Source: Desulfogranum japonicum DSM 18378
GTDB taxonomy: Bacteria > Desulfobacterota > Desulfobulbia > Desulfobulbales > Desulfobulbaceae
Length of the DNA stretch: 64,000 nucleotides
Assembly (NCBI RefSeq): GCF_000429945.1
Contig: NZ_AUCV01000014.1
Coordinates: 62,001 to 126,000 of the forward strand
Direction: 5' to 3'
The position numbers and the translations under genes were made by a program. How positions within the stretch are numbered: position 1 is the first letter of the stretch; each line of letters begins with the position of its first letter. Positions 24,603-33,234 of this stretch are shown here, piece after piece. The notes under the pieces are model-generated. The model did no database searches. It was not told where the DNA came from and was given only the letters and a program-made list of their open reading frames with translations.

Positions 24603-25832
24603 TCAGGAGGCTCCACGCTGCACGTCTTTAGCAATCTGTATCCAATGGGGGAATTGAGCTCGAATGTCGAATTTGATGTCAATTTTTTGCTGGAGTTTGG
24701 CATAGAGCTCGTCTTCCTCGATGTCCAAAGCATATTTATCTACAAATTTTGCAAGATATACAACAAGTGGCACATTGATTTCATTGGTTAATAAATATTC
24801 AGGATTGTTGTGATAGGCAACCGCCTCGATGATACTGTCTGGTAATCCCCACAGGCCAAGGAGATAGGCGCCAATTTCTGCGTGGGTAGTTCCAAGTATC
24901 TGTTTTTCCACTTCACTGAAAGGTGTTTCGTTTTGGGTTGAGAGATCGGTAACCTGGGTGAATAGTTCATGAAAGTTCATCGCTATCACCAGCTTCCCCA
25001 CATCCCTCAGCAAACCTGCCATGAACGCACAATCCACTGACAGGGGCTCCATCTCTTCTGAAGCTGCAATTTTTCTTGCTATGGCAGCTGTACTGAGACT
25101 GTGCCTGTAAATATCATTAATTTTAAATAGGGTGATGTCGGCGTTATCCCATTTGGAGAAAAGATCAATGCCGATGATGATGGCTTTGATAATGTCAAAT
25201 CCCAACAGCACAACAGCTTCAGCGGGGCTGGAGATATGTCGTGGTAAACCGAAAAACGAAGAGTTGACCAGCTGCAGAATTTTTGCAGACATGCCTATGT
25301 CCTGCTCTATGATCTTGCCAACAGTTTTGATAGAACCCTCAGGGGAATTGATTTCATCAACAGCCTTGATGTACAGGTCTGGAAGACTGGGAAGAGTACC
25401 TGTTTTTGAGATGACTGTTTTCAACTGGGGATTGTCCAGCAGATCGCGCAATGCGCAGGACCGTTGGATTGTGGATATCAGTGCCTCCTGCGGACAAGGT
25501 TTGGAAAGGTATTTGTGAACAGGATACACAGACCTTAGGATCATTTCCTGGTCTGAGTGACCGGAAAGCACAATACGGATAACATCTGGATGCAGTTCCA
25601 TCACCCTTGAGAGAAGTTCCGGGCCGTCCATGCCCGGCATTCTCATGTCCGTTACAAGTACATCAAAGGTGTATTGCTCCATAAGCTCCAATGCCTTCTG
25701 CCCGCTTTCAGCAAAGTGCATGTCCCATTCACGGCGCATGCTGCGCAGCATGCGTTTTAATCCAGACAGGATATGAGGTTCATCATCAACAAACAGAATG
25801 CGATTTGTGCAGGCTTTTGCGTCGCTGGTCAC
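24603..25832 (-). CDS. Response regulator with HDOD output domain
   Basis: 409 residues starting at GTG with AAGGAG 6 bp upstream. The receiver (about 10-125) has VDDEPH, Asp62 (VLVTDMRMP) and Lys in YLSKPCP. The HDOD domain (about 140-345) has TLPSLPDLYIKAVDEINSP, DIGMSAKILQLVNSSFFG and AVVLLGFDIIKAII, all standard for PF08668, followed by a VAYHNNPE-containing end. HDOD proteins are non-enzymatic signalling or scaffold domains related to HD hydrolases. It sits between the PAS histidine kinase (24 bp upstream) and the REC-HD protein, its likely partners. The pathway they control is not visible here. Confidence 0.9.
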   Translation of the reverse strand: MTSDAKACTNRILFVDDEPHILSGLKRMLRSMRREWDMHFAESGQKALELMEQYTFDVLVTDMRMPGMDGPELLSRVMELHPDVIRIVLSGHSDQEMILRSVYPVHKYLSKPCPQEALISTIQRSCALRDLLDNPQLKTVISKTGTLPSLPDLYIKAVDEINSPEGSIKTVGKIIEQDIGMSAKILQLVNSSFFGLPRHISSPAEAVVLLGFDIIKAIIIGIDLFSKWDNADITLFKINDIYRHSLSTAAIARKIAASEEMEPLSVDCAFMAGLLRDVGKLVIAMNFHELFTQVTDLSTQNETPFSEVEKQILGTTHAEIGAYLLGLWGLPDSIIEAVAYHNNPEYLLTNEINVPLVVYLAKFVDKYALDIEEDELYAKLQQKIDIKFDIRAQFPHWIQIAKDVQRGAS

Positions 25833-25856
25833 TGGGTACTCCTTAACTGTAACTGA

Positions 25857-28007
25857 TTACATCGCTTCCAAATGTATTGGAAGTTGAACGAAAAAGGTGG
25901 TGCCGTTTTCATTTGTTTCAAATGATAGCTTGCCATGATGCTTATCAACGATAACAGACCTGGATATGGCCAGTCCCTGTCCGGTACCTTTGCCCACCTC
26001 CTTGGTGGTGAAAAACGGATCGAAAATTTTGGTTTGCACTGCCTCGGGTATTCCTGATCCATTGTCACTGATGGAGATGATCACATGGTCTTGTTCTGTT
26101 TTGGTTTGTATGTGGATTCGGCCTTTGTAATTTTCTTTTTTTGCAGAGGCTTCCTCTATGGCCTGTGCAGCATTGATTATCAAATTAAGCAGGACCTGAT
26201 TCAACTCCCCTGGCAGGCAGGATACCAATGGAAGATTCTTGTCAAAGTCGATTTCCATTTCTGCAACATATTTCCAGGCGTTGCGCGATACGGTAATGGT
26301 ATTTTCCAGAGCGTTGTTGATGTCGACCAGGGTTTTGTCGTCTGCACCTGGGTGGGAAAATGCTTTCATGGAGAGAACGATTTTAGAGACCCGTTCCACT
26401 CCTTCCAGAGTTTGCTCTATTGCTTGGGGGAGTTCTTCTTCCAGGTATTCCAGATCTGCATTTTCCATACTCTGTTCGAGCTGACTGACAAGTGAATCAA
26501 TGGTAAGGTTTTCATGTTCTTGAGACAAACGACGACATGCGTTGGTATATGTGCAGATATCTTGAAATGCGTCCTGAAAAAAACGTACGTTATCTCCAAT
26601 ATACTGAATAGGTGTGTTTATTTCATGGGCTATGCCAGCTGCGAGCTGGCCAATGGCAGCTAATTTTTCCGATTGTATGAGCTGCATCTGGGTATTTTGC
26701 AAATTATCCAATGCTTCCTGGAGCTTTTTGGTACGCTCAAAAACAATCTCTTCAAGATTTTCTGTGTATGCTTTCAGTTTTTCTTCCGCAATTATGGCTT
26801 TTTCTGCCATTTCGTTGGCGCGCTCGGTTTCCCTTTTCAATTTGGTTTCATTCTCTTTTCTTTCGGTGATATCAATAAATACTACCATGAGTACCTGTTC
26901 AGTATCAAGGATAAGAGGGATGGCACTTAGTAATATGGTTATGGTATGGTCATCTTCATGGTTAGGTTCAAAGCTATATTCTTTTTCGAATTGATTCTCT
27001 GTGGCACTGTTGGAAGAGATTGGCCATAAATTGATATCAGTGTTGTAAAAAATGTTGTCACATTCTTTTCCGACCAGGGCTTGCTTCGCTTGCTCGAAGC
27101 TGTCGTATCGTAGTATATTTGCTGCTTTTTCATTGAGTTGCATAACGCTTTTATCTGAATTTACTAATACTACACCAACAGGTATTCCGTCAATTATGGC
27201 GAGAAGAGCTTCATAGGCTTTCAGGTTTTCTCTCTCGATTTCTTTGTGTCTTTTGATTATTCTGTATATTTTAACAGATATGAAAAAGGAAAAGATAACA
27301 ACTGCAATCCAGGAAATGATGTTCAAGAAAAACGTCGTTTTACCAATAAAATTTTCTGTGTCATAAAGTTTTTTTTCAGCTTTGTTTTTTGTTTTATTGC
27401 TTTGGAAGTATATTTTTGCAGCATCTTCTTGTATCTTCTTTAAAGAATTTTCAATTTTTTCTGATAAAATTGAGAGTTCATGTTGTATTTTTTTGTTAGT
27501 TACGTTGATGCTTATCGGTATTAAATCAAAAGTTTGTGAAAAAATCCCTTTAAGTTCTTTGAATTTTTTTTCAGTATTGACAATATCTATTTCTTCGTGA
27601 TCTTTATTTTCTTTTGTGTATTCAATTGTCTCTACGTATTCATCTATGTTGTAGGAGTTTGCTTTGATTTCATCTGTAAATATTCCTCCTGTATTAAGAG
27701 TGGATAATGCATCTTGCGCGTGTTTAAGGCGATAAGTAATGCTATCTTGCAGTAACTCTATATGTTTTTTTGAGTCAGTAATAAGCATCTTGTTGTATTC
27801 ATTCTGTATAATCAGTAATTCCCGAAAAATTATATTTGTAATTCTTTGTCTGTTCTCTTCATTTTTAATGGTGCTGATAACTATTTTTGAATGAAAACGG
27901 TTGAGATAATAGCTGCCATATCCATTAATTAGAGTTACAATAATGATGAGACCTATAAGGTAGGCCATCATTCGTATGATGGACTCTGAAAAGTATTTTT
28001 TTAGCAT
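25857..28007 (-). CDS. Membrane PAS sensor histidine kinase
   Basis: 716 residues. TM1 (about 13-31) and TM2 (about 226-248) bracket a 195-residue helical periplasmic region rich in Lys and Glu, probably a four-helix sensor. A linker and PAS domain (about 262-385) follow, then a coiled coil (about 385-445), HisKA with GIAHEINTP (His461) and HATPase (N-box [28 protein letters not shown]). All kinase residues are present. Directly upstream (16 bp) lies the remnant of a solute-binding-like protein, which in intact form may have been its sensory partner. The REC-HDOD and REC-HD proteins encoded downstream are the likely phospho-acceptors. The 5' half is visibly more AT-rich than the kinase half. 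Confidence 0.9.
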   Translation of the reverse strand: MLKKYFSESIIRMMAYLIGLIIIVTLINGYGSYYLNRFHSKIVISTIKNEENRQRITNIIFRELLIIQNEYNKMLITDSKKHIELLQDSITYRLKHAQDALSTLNTGGIFTDEIKANSYNIDEYVETIEYTKENKDHEEIDIVNTEKKFKELKGIFSQTFDLIPISINVTNKKIQHELSILSEKIENSLKKIQEDAAKIYFQSNKTKNKAEKKLYDTENFIGKTTFFLNIISWIAVVIFSFFISVKIYRIIKRHKEIERENLKAYEALLAIIDGIPVGVVLVNSDKSVMQLNEKAANILRYDSFEQAKQALVGKECDNIFYNTDINLWPISSNSATENQFEKEYSFEPNHEDDHTITILLSAIPLILDTEQVLMVVFIDITERKENETKLKRETERANEMAEKAIIAEEKLKAYTENLEEIVFERTKKLQEALDNLQNTQMQLIQSEKLAAIGQLAAGIAHEINTPIQYIGDNVRFFQDAFQDICTYTNACRRLSQEHENLTIDSLVSQLEQSMENADLEYLEEELPQAIEQTLEGVERVSKIVLSMKAFSHPGADDKTLVDINNALENTITVSRNAWKYVAEMEIDFDKNLPLVSCLPGELNQVLLNLIINAAQAIEEASAKKENYKGRIHIQTKTEQDHVIISISDNGSGIPEAVQTKIFDPFFTTKEVGKGTGQGLAISRSVIVDKHHGKLSFETNENGTTFFVQLPIHLEAM

Positions 28008-28022
28008 GGATCCTGTTCCGAT

Positions 28023-28378
28023 TTATAAAAACACATATTTGAGAGCGATCGCCTGGTTTTGGACTGAAATTGCATAATCCATGTATTTTTTGGCGATGTC
28101 CGGATACGTTGAGTAACTCAAGAGACCTAGATAGTGCCTGTCTATAAATGGGTCTTTTCGGAGTCTCGTTCCTCGTTGATCTAAATTTGAGTAAAAATCT
28201 TCATTTGTGGACAGACACAAGATAGAGATGTTTTTTTTCGCTATATATTTTTTCGATCCGGCCAGATACATATAACCTGTTTTATTACGCACAATGGAAC
28301 GAAGCAGATTATCTGATCCGCCTTTTGTAATTCCCATGGTACGGTTTGCCTGTCGTTCAATAATCGTGTCAATTTCAC
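28023..28378 (-). pseudogene. C-terminal remnant of a periplasmic binding-protein-like gene
   Basis: About 115 codons are open, reading LREIDTIIERQANRTMGITK and on through SDNLLRSIVRNKTGYMYLAG to a hydrophobic-free C-terminus. The composition and pattern (KGGSDNLLRSIV, KYMDYAISVQNQAIALKYV) look like the end of a substrate-binding protein of the SBP_bac_3 type, which often precedes such kinases. The frame is cut at 28379 by a solo end of the dispersed repeat, with a stop codon just beyond. An ATG at 28337 leaves a 104-residue open frame, but without signal peptide or first lobe. The family assignment is tentative; the truncation at the repeat boundary is what the sequence shows directly. Confidence 0.5.
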
Positions 28379-28430
28379 GTAACTGATCACGGGGTCAACA
28401 ACGCTGATATTTCAATTAGTTTTGAGTTGT
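28379..28430. repeat. Solo left end of the MITE-like element
   Basis: GTAACTGATCACGGGG, then CAACGCTGATATTTCAATTAG and TTTGAGTTGT, match the first ~52 bases of the element at 50121 almost exactly. The hairpin part and right end are missing. Its left boundary is where the binding-protein-like frame is lost. Confidence 0.7.
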
Positions 28431-29045
28431 GGTTTTATGTTCATCCTTTGAGTAGCAGTCCTTGGAATCAGGAAACATGCAACGAATGGAGATATCAATG
28501 TACTGAAGTAAGAAAATGGTTGATAGCAGTATGTGTGCTGCCATGAGATAAATGGTAAGACTGACGTCATGATAAAGTCTCCAGCGGGATTACATGTGAA
28601 GCAGCTTCGTTTCCGGGAGAATATGTTGCTCCTGGAGCAATCCACCAAACAACAGATACCTGATCGTTGAGATACTGTTGCTTATTGAGCAAAACTGAGC
28701 AGTAACTTTTGTTTGTAGTAATAGTATGCCATATCTCGTATATTTTTCGATAGCTATAGAGGTTTTTTTTCTTTTCTTTATGAGCAGGCGTGTTGTAAAA
28801 GTTCGGAGAATTATTATTTTCAGCGGCCCTAAGATCTGCGATTAATGTTATCACAGACATAGCGTTGATATCGGAGTCTGCGTTTACCTTCGAGGATAAA
28901 GATTTGAACACAAAGCAAAAATTGGGTAGGTAAGCGAGGAGCGAGACTCCCAGCGAGTAACTGTTGACCACAAAGAAAAATGTCGGCACACCCGACCTGT
29001 ATTTATAGTTTGACTGAGTCGGGCCGTATCATAGAGGAGAAAAAA
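28431..29045. other. Gene-poor gap with inverted arms of a second repeat
   Basis: No gene is supported in these 615 bp. At 28864-28889 the minus strand reads AAGGTAAACGCAGACTCCGA, a near copy of the sequence starting at 34497, and at 28928-28950 the plus strand reads AGGTAAGCG...AGACTCC. The two form an outward-facing inverted pair around about 40 bp. The SD AGAGGAG of the siroheme protein gene lies at the right end. A 140-codon open frame on the minus strand (28567-28989) has no recognisable features and was left out. Confidence 0.5.
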
Positions 29046-29663
29046 ATGACAACCAAAGTTCAGCCAAGTGTAACTGTAATGTTTCCAGGCGGACGTCTTC
29101 GTCCAGCGGTGATGAAAGAGATTCAGAAAATTGCAGAGGATTTTTCTTTAGGTATCTACCTGACCACTGCGCAGAACCTGAGACTGATCGATGTACCTGA
29201 AGAATCTCTGGAGTCCATTAAACAGCGTCTGCTTGATTTGGGCCTGCAGTTAAAAGGACCTGGCAAATTTCCTTTGCCCCGTGTCTGTGTTGGCATGAAT
29301 CATTGTAATCTCGGGGTGGCAGATACCCTGGCAATGAGTGAGAAGATAACTGCAGCTTTTGCAGGCAGAGAGAAAACCAAAGGCAAATTCAAGATTGCCA
29401 TTGCAGGCTGTAATATGTGCTGTTCCAGTCCTAAAACCACAGACATGGGAATAGTTGCCACAAGGGATGGATTTGAATTTTTTGTTGGTGGAAAAGGTGG
29501 ACCATATCCTAAAATCGGTAAAAGAATCGGCAGAAATTTAACCGATGAACAGGTTTTGGAGATTATGGCCAAGCTGGTGGAATACCATGATGAAAAAACA
29601 ATAAAAAAACAGCGTTTCGCCAAGTTGATGGACCTTGAGGATTTCCCGTATCCTGAAGTGTAA
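29046..29663 (+). CDS. Small assimilatory-type siroheme sulfite/nitrite reductase-like protein
   Basis: 205 residues from ATG 29046, with AGAGGAG 7 bp upstream. The ferredoxin-like half domain (about 8-70) has FPGGRLRPAVMKEIQKIAE. The siroheme/[4Fe-4S] motif follows: C81-x5-C87 (CVGMNHCNLG) and C122-x3-C126 (GCNMCCSSP), the classic four cysteines. Length and single-module layout match the low-spin, about 25-kDa assimilatory-type sulfite reductase known from Desulfovibrio and other sulfate reducers. It is cytoplasmic. The likely reaction is reduction of sulfite (or nitrite) by a low-potential donor, but the physiological role of this class is poorly defined. It stands alone between a gap and two REP-like units. 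It could relate to sulfite supply, which the sulfoquinovose synthase consumes, but no link is seen. Confidence 0.85.
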   Translation: MTTKVQPSVTVMFPGGRLRPAVMKEIQKIAEDFSLGIYLTTAQNLRLIDVPEESLESIKQRLLDLGLQLKGPGKFPLPRVCVGMNHCNLGVADTLAMSEKITAAFAGREKTKGKFKIAIAGCNMCCSSPKTTDMGIVATRDGFEFFVGGKGGPYPKIGKRIGRNLTDEQVLEIMAKLVEYHDEKTIKKQRFAKLMDLEDFPYPEV

Positions 29664-29673
29664 CGCTGCGAGG

Positions 29674-29697
29674 TGTGGTGCCTGTGACGCACCCTAC
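29674..29697. repeat. REP-like palindrome, forward unit
   Basis: TGTGGTGCCTGTGACGCACC followed by CTAC. It is paired in inverted orientation with the unit at 29789; the two could form a large stem with about 90 bases between them. It lies just after the siroheme protein stop codon. Confidence 0.6.
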
Positions 29698-29788
29698 TGT
29701 CTCGTTATCAGCAGACTTTTTGGTAGATAATTTCTTTGTTTACACACAGCCGGCCTCCCGTCTGTGTTTCTATGTATCACGTAAGCAG

Positions 29789-29810
29789 GTAGGGTGCGTC
29801 ACACGCATCA
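29789..29810. repeat. REP-like palindrome, inverted unit
   Basis: GTAGGGTGCGTCACACGCAT is the reverse complement form of the unit at 29674. It lies 8 bp from the stop of the last minus-strand gene of the lipid locus, so the pair marks the border between the two regions and could end both transcripts. Confidence 0.6.
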
Positions 29811-29817
29811 TGTATGC

Positions 29818-30075
29818 TCAGATGTTTTTTTGAATATATGAAGACAGGGTAGCCAGCGACTGTAATACATCTCGGCTGGAGTTTTCATTGTCCATGCGGA
29901 CCCCGTAAGTCTGCTGGACGGTTACAGCAATTTCAAGGGCATCGATGGAGTCTATGCCTAACACGGACTCCGGGCCGATGAGTGGGGCATGTGTGTTGAA
30001 GTATTGTATCTCCGGCATCTCCAGGTTACAGGTGGTACAGATCAATTCAAGTAGTTCTTGTTCAAAAGATTCCAT
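29818..30075 (-). CDS. Acyl carrier protein (ACP 1)
   Basis: 85 residues from ATG 30075 (a TTG at 30090 would add five). The phosphopantetheine site is LGIDSIDALE, with the Ser at residue 43 in the G-[IL]-D-S motif, followed by the usual helix III. Two Cys near residues 13-16 (CTTCN) are unusual for an ACP. It is the last gene of the minus-strand locus, 66 bp after the ABC permease. It is therefore the candidate carrier whose acyl chain the BtrH-like protein transfers or the ABC exporter's substrate carries. No phosphopantetheinyl transferase is seen in the window. Confidence 0.87.
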   Translation of the reverse strand: MESFEQELLELICTTCNLEMPEIQYFNTHAPLIGPESVLGIDSIDALEIAVTVQQTYGVRMDNENSSRDVLQSLATLSSYIQKNI

Positions 30076-30141
30076 TACATTTTTGCTCAATATACAGATG
30101 CAGGTCCATTGACCTGCATTTCTTTTTTAGACGGATACTTC

Positions 30142-31440
30142 TTAACGCAGTCTTTTTCGGGAGCTGATCAACCAGGAGAGAAAACTCGAGAGGATGAAAA
30201 AAGCTACGAGCTTACCGAGATCTTCAGCGACCGCAGTGAGGGGATTGCCCCGGACAAGCAGATTCTGAAAGGCTGTCAGACCCCAGTTAAGGGGGGAGAG
30301 CTGACTTACCTGTTGCATGGTACTGGGCATGGCATATACAGGCACCATGATACCTCCCAGCGCGGCAGCAGCCACAACGGTGGTAGCGCCAACCGTGGAT
30401 GCCTGTTCATACGTTGAACAGAGATTTCCCAGCAATAACCCGTATCCGCAGGCTGCCAGCCCGCTACACAGGACGACGAGCAGGGCTGCCAATGGTTGTT
30501 CGCCAAGGGAAAAAGGGGTAAGCCCGATATACGGAAACAGATACATACCGATAAGGCAGATAACCATGAACTGACTGAGGCAGATCCCGATATATGCTGC
30601 CACCTTACCCAGTTGAAACGAAGCCTGGGAAACCGGTGAGGATACCAGTCTGGCCATGATTCCGGAGTTACGCTCCTGGAGAATACTGCCTGCAATGGGG
30701 ATGGCTGTGAAAAACATGCCGAACAGGGCCCAGGCCGGAACATTCTGTTGGGTCGGGCTGTATGCCGGGAGCTGTTGTTCCTGCAGGGTGGAGGTCTCGG
30801 TAAAGGTGAGCAGGGGCTGTGCCGGATTATTCTGCTGGCTGGTTGTTTCTGCTTGTTGCGGGGGAGGAGGAGTCAAATCGGTGGACGATGGCACGCCTTC
30901 AGCTAAACTCCTTTGTATCCATGCCATTGTATATTGCAGGGATAACAGCTCCGCTGCCATGTCAAGCTGTGCTGTAACCCCGTTGCGCAGCGACGGCAGG
31001 AGGGTAGGGTCAATCACCATGGAGAGTTGTACGGGGTCATCAGTGACCGGTTGTTGCGTGGAACCTGCGGCGCCAGCTATCTGCCTCGCCTTTTCCTGGA
31101 GAGCAGCAGATGTGCCTTGTGGTATGATCAGTCCAAACTGATAGTCTCCTGAGTGTACTGCTGTAACCAGGTCTTCCCTTGTATGCTCGGTGGTTGACCA
31201 GGAGGTGAGTGCAATGTTCAGGGACTCCAATCGTTGCCGGATAATATTGCCTAGTTGCTCCTGATCCATGTCCAGCAGGAGCATGGTGGTTGGTTTCTGG
31301 CCTGTCAGGGCCATCACATTTTCCTGCACCAGGGTAATGATAACCACCAGGATGGCAGGCATGAGAAACAGGACCACCAGGCCGGCCCGGTCCCTGCGCA
31401 GCAGCAGTAATTCCTTGGCTGCAACAACAAACAACTTCAT
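30142..31440 (-). CDS. ABC-2 type transporter permease
   Basis: 432 residues from ATG 31440, overlapping the ATPase stop (TGATG). One N-terminal TM (about residues 20-40, after KELLLLRRDRAG) is followed by a large soluble extracytoplasmic domain (about 45-240, with a Pro/Gln-rich stretch near 190-215). Five to six further TMs form the C-terminal half, including the conserved ERNSGIMARLVSSPVSQASFQLGK region. This is the ABC2_membrane_3 (YhgE/NatB/LinK-like) layout. It should pair with the ATPase encoded upstream to export a lipid or amphiphile from the cytoplasm. Its place between ACP 1 and the BtrH-like gene suggests a lipidated product as cargo; the cargo is unknown. Confidence 0.85.
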   Translation of the reverse strand: MKLFVVAAKELLLLRRDRAGLVVLFLMPAILVVIITLVQENVMALTGQKPTTMLLLDMDQEQLGNIIRQRLESLNIALTSWSTTEHTREDLVTAVHSGDYQFGLIIPQGTSAALQEKARQIAGAAGSTQQPVTDDPVQLSMVIDPTLLPSLRNGVTAQLDMAAELLSLQYTMAWIQRSLAEGVPSSTDLTPPPPQQAETTSQQNNPAQPLLTFTETSTLQEQQLPAYSPTQQNVPAWALFGMFFTAIPIAGSILQERNSGIMARLVSSPVSQASFQLGKVAAYIGICLSQFMVICLIGMYLFPYIGLTPFSLGEQPLAALLVVLCSGLAACGYGLLLGNLCSTYEQASTVGATTVVAAAALGGIMVPVYAMPSTMQQVSQLSPLNWGLTAFQNLLVRGNPLTAVAEDLGKLVAFFILSSFLSWLISSRKRLR

Positions 31441-32219
31441 CAATCCCGCACCTGTTTGCCTGTGAGCTGGAGGAACAATTCTTCCAGGTTTTTATGATTC
31501 GAGTTGTGGAGTAGTTCCTGTGGCGTGCCCATGGCGATCATTTTACCGTGATCTATGACGCCGATGCGACTGCAGAGTTTTTCAATTTCTTCCAGGTAAT
31601 GGCCGGTGTACAGGATAGTGGTTCCCTGGCTGTTCAATTCCAGCAGGGCATTGTGGATCATGTGTCTGGACTGGGTATCCACACCGACAGTGGGCTCGTC
31701 AAGGATCAGAACCTGTGGTTGGTGAATCAGGCCTGCAGCCAGGTTCAGGCGCCGTTTCATGCCTCCGGAAAACGATGTCACCTGATCCCTGGCACGTTCA
31801 ACCAACCCTGCAACGGTAAGGGAACGTTCGATCTGCTGCTGCAAGGTGGCACCACGCAACCCTTGGAGCTTTCCGAAAAAGGAGAGATTTTCCCAGGCGG
31901 TCAGGGGGTCATAGAGTGCTATATCCTGAGGTACCAGTCCTGTCAGTTGTTTGATCTTTCCGGCCTGGGATACTACGTCATAACCCAGTACCGTGGCTGT
32001 ACCTGTATCAGGCAGGGCAAGGCCTGAAAAAATGGACACAGCAGTGGTCTTGCCAGCGCCATTGACTCCCAGCAGACCGAAAAAATCACCCTGCTGGATG
32101 GTGAGTGTAAGGTTATCCAGTGCAGGGGAGCTGGTTCCTCGATACTGTTTGCATATTTCTCTGGCCTCAAGAGCCGGTAAAGGGTTCCCTTGTTCTTGCG
32201 AGGTATTTCTGGGCCGCAT
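31440..32219 (-). CDS. ABC transporter ATP-binding protein
   Basis: 259 residues. I start at ATG 32219, one base after the stop of the BtrH-like gene; the longer open frame upstream is the shadow of that gene. Motifs: Walker A GVNGAGKTT (51-59), Q-loop GLVPQDIALYDPLTAWEN, signature FSGGMKRRLNLAAG, Walker B VLILDEPTVGVD and H-loop YTGHYLEE. It is of the DrrA/NatA/CcmA export type. It forms the ATPase dimer for the ABC-2 permease encoded next, and one permease gene implies a homodimeric or fused-function exporter. The tight coupling with the BtrH-like gene suggests a shared product. Confidence 0.93.
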   Translation of the reverse strand: MRPRNTSQEQGNPLPALEAREICKQYRGTSSPALDNLTLTIQQGDFFGLLGVNGAGKTTAVSIFSGLALPDTGTATVLGYDVVSQAGKIKQLTGLVPQDIALYDPLTAWENLSFFGKLQGLRGATLQQQIERSLTVAGLVERARDQVTSFSGGMKRRLNLAAGLIHQPQVLILDEPTVGVDTQSRHMIHNALLELNSQGTTILYTGHYLEEIEKLCSRIGVIDHGKMIAMGTPQELLHNSNHKNLEELFLQLTGKQVRD

Positions 32220-32220
32220 A

Positions 32221-33234
32221 TTATTGCTGATCATCCAGCCATGTACGCAGGTTGGAGAAAACCTGTTCTTCTTTTGCCGCACATTCCCGCAATGTGGCAG
32301 CCATGGCCTGATAAGTGTCTTCTTCCCGTGGACGGTCCTTGCAAACCCTTGCCGCAGATGCTGCAAATGCACGCCAGGTATCGCCTGATTGGGTAAACAG
32401 GGCAGCACATTGTTCAAGATACGGGTCCTGGAGAAGCGTTGCACTCTCCTGGAGAAAGGCCGCATACATAAAGCGAAATCCACCGCCACCTGTGCCGATT
32501 TCTTCCTGCATGCGTACCACATGGCCCAGGTGCAGATCAGCTCTTTCTTTTCCTAATTTGTGTGGCCATTTCTCAAGTCTCTTGGCCAGAAAACGAATTC
32601 CCTTAACACCGATAAGAGGAAAAGGTGAGCCAATCATCAGCTTGCAGACAAAGCGGATACCTTCTGTGATGAAGTGATGGTGATCAATGGTTTGCGGCGT
32701 TTGAGTGAAGTAATACATTTTCCCTTTGGGAGCCAATGCTCCAGAGGCAAAACGGGCCCGGGTCATGTCTGCGACGGGACAGCGAACAGGCGTGGGAAAC
32801 ACCGGGTCACTTACCAGGTAATCGTCGCCCTCTCTGCCATACACTACCAGATTGTGGGCATTGAAGTGAAAGCGGAGTGCCCTTGGGAAATATGGAAGCC
32901 AGAAAACCCCTGTCTGCAGGCCCACAGGAATGGATTGCGCCAGGGCTGCATCCAGCTCAGCCACTGCCTGTTCTTTATCCCTGAATTGCTTCTGGTGCAT
33001 GGTGAACCCGGGAGCGTTGGCGAAATGTTTCAGGATGCCTCCGGCAGCAGCACGGTAGGTTACCAGGGGCAGGTTATGCAGGCGGATAAAGGGCAGGTAG
33101 CCGAAAAAGAGGCCTCCCCCCATTCCAAAGGCCATGGCTTCGGACATGGGCAACCCCTTGTGGGTAAGCAGGTTGCTGCATACGCCGCTCTCGCAATGGG
33201 CAGATTGGGAATGGGTAAAATCAACAGGCTGCAT
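32221..33234 (-). CDS. BtrH-like acyltransferase (BtrH N-terminal plus DUF4872-like)
   Basis: 337 residues from ATG 33234, with GGAGAGG 4 bp upstream; it overlaps the preceding gene by 14 bp. The N-terminal HCESGVCSNLLTHKGLPMSEAMAFGMGGGLFFGY (about 13-46) is the hallmark of the BtrH_N fold, with the HC...N...G...SE..afG.g.G.gF.Y pattern. LPYFPRALRFHFNAHNLVVYG and YLVSDPVF add the papain-like His/Asp region. The C-terminal helical half resembles DUF4872. BtrH moves a gamma-glutamyl-GABA-type acyl group from an ACP to an aminoglycoside amine in butirosin synthesis. Here an analogous transfer of an acyl chain from a locus ACP to an amine or hydroxyl acceptor is the natural inference. Cys14 is the candidate nucleophile. 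Confidence 0.8.
   Translation of the reverse strand: MQPVDFTHSQSAHCESGVCSNLLTHKGLPMSEAMAFGMGGGLFFGYLPFIRLHNLPLVTYRAAAGGILKHFANAPGFTMHQKQFRDKEQAVAELDAALAQSIPVGLQTGVFWLPYFPRALRFHFNAHNLVVYGREGDDYLVSDPVFPTPVRCPVADMTRARFASGALAPKGKMYYFTQTPQTIDHHHFITEGIRFVCKLMIGSPFPLIGVKGIRFLAKRLEKWPHKLGKERADLHLGHVVRMQEEIGTGGGGFRFMYAAFLQESATLLQDPYLEQCAALFTQSGDTWRAFAASAARVCKDRPREEDTYQAMAATLRECAAKEEQVFSNLRTWLDDQQ

Noticed and set aside
28567-28989. 140-codon open frame on the minus strand as a gene
   Set aside because: Low-complexity, no SD, no recognisable domain, and it spans the inverted arms of a dispersed repeat.
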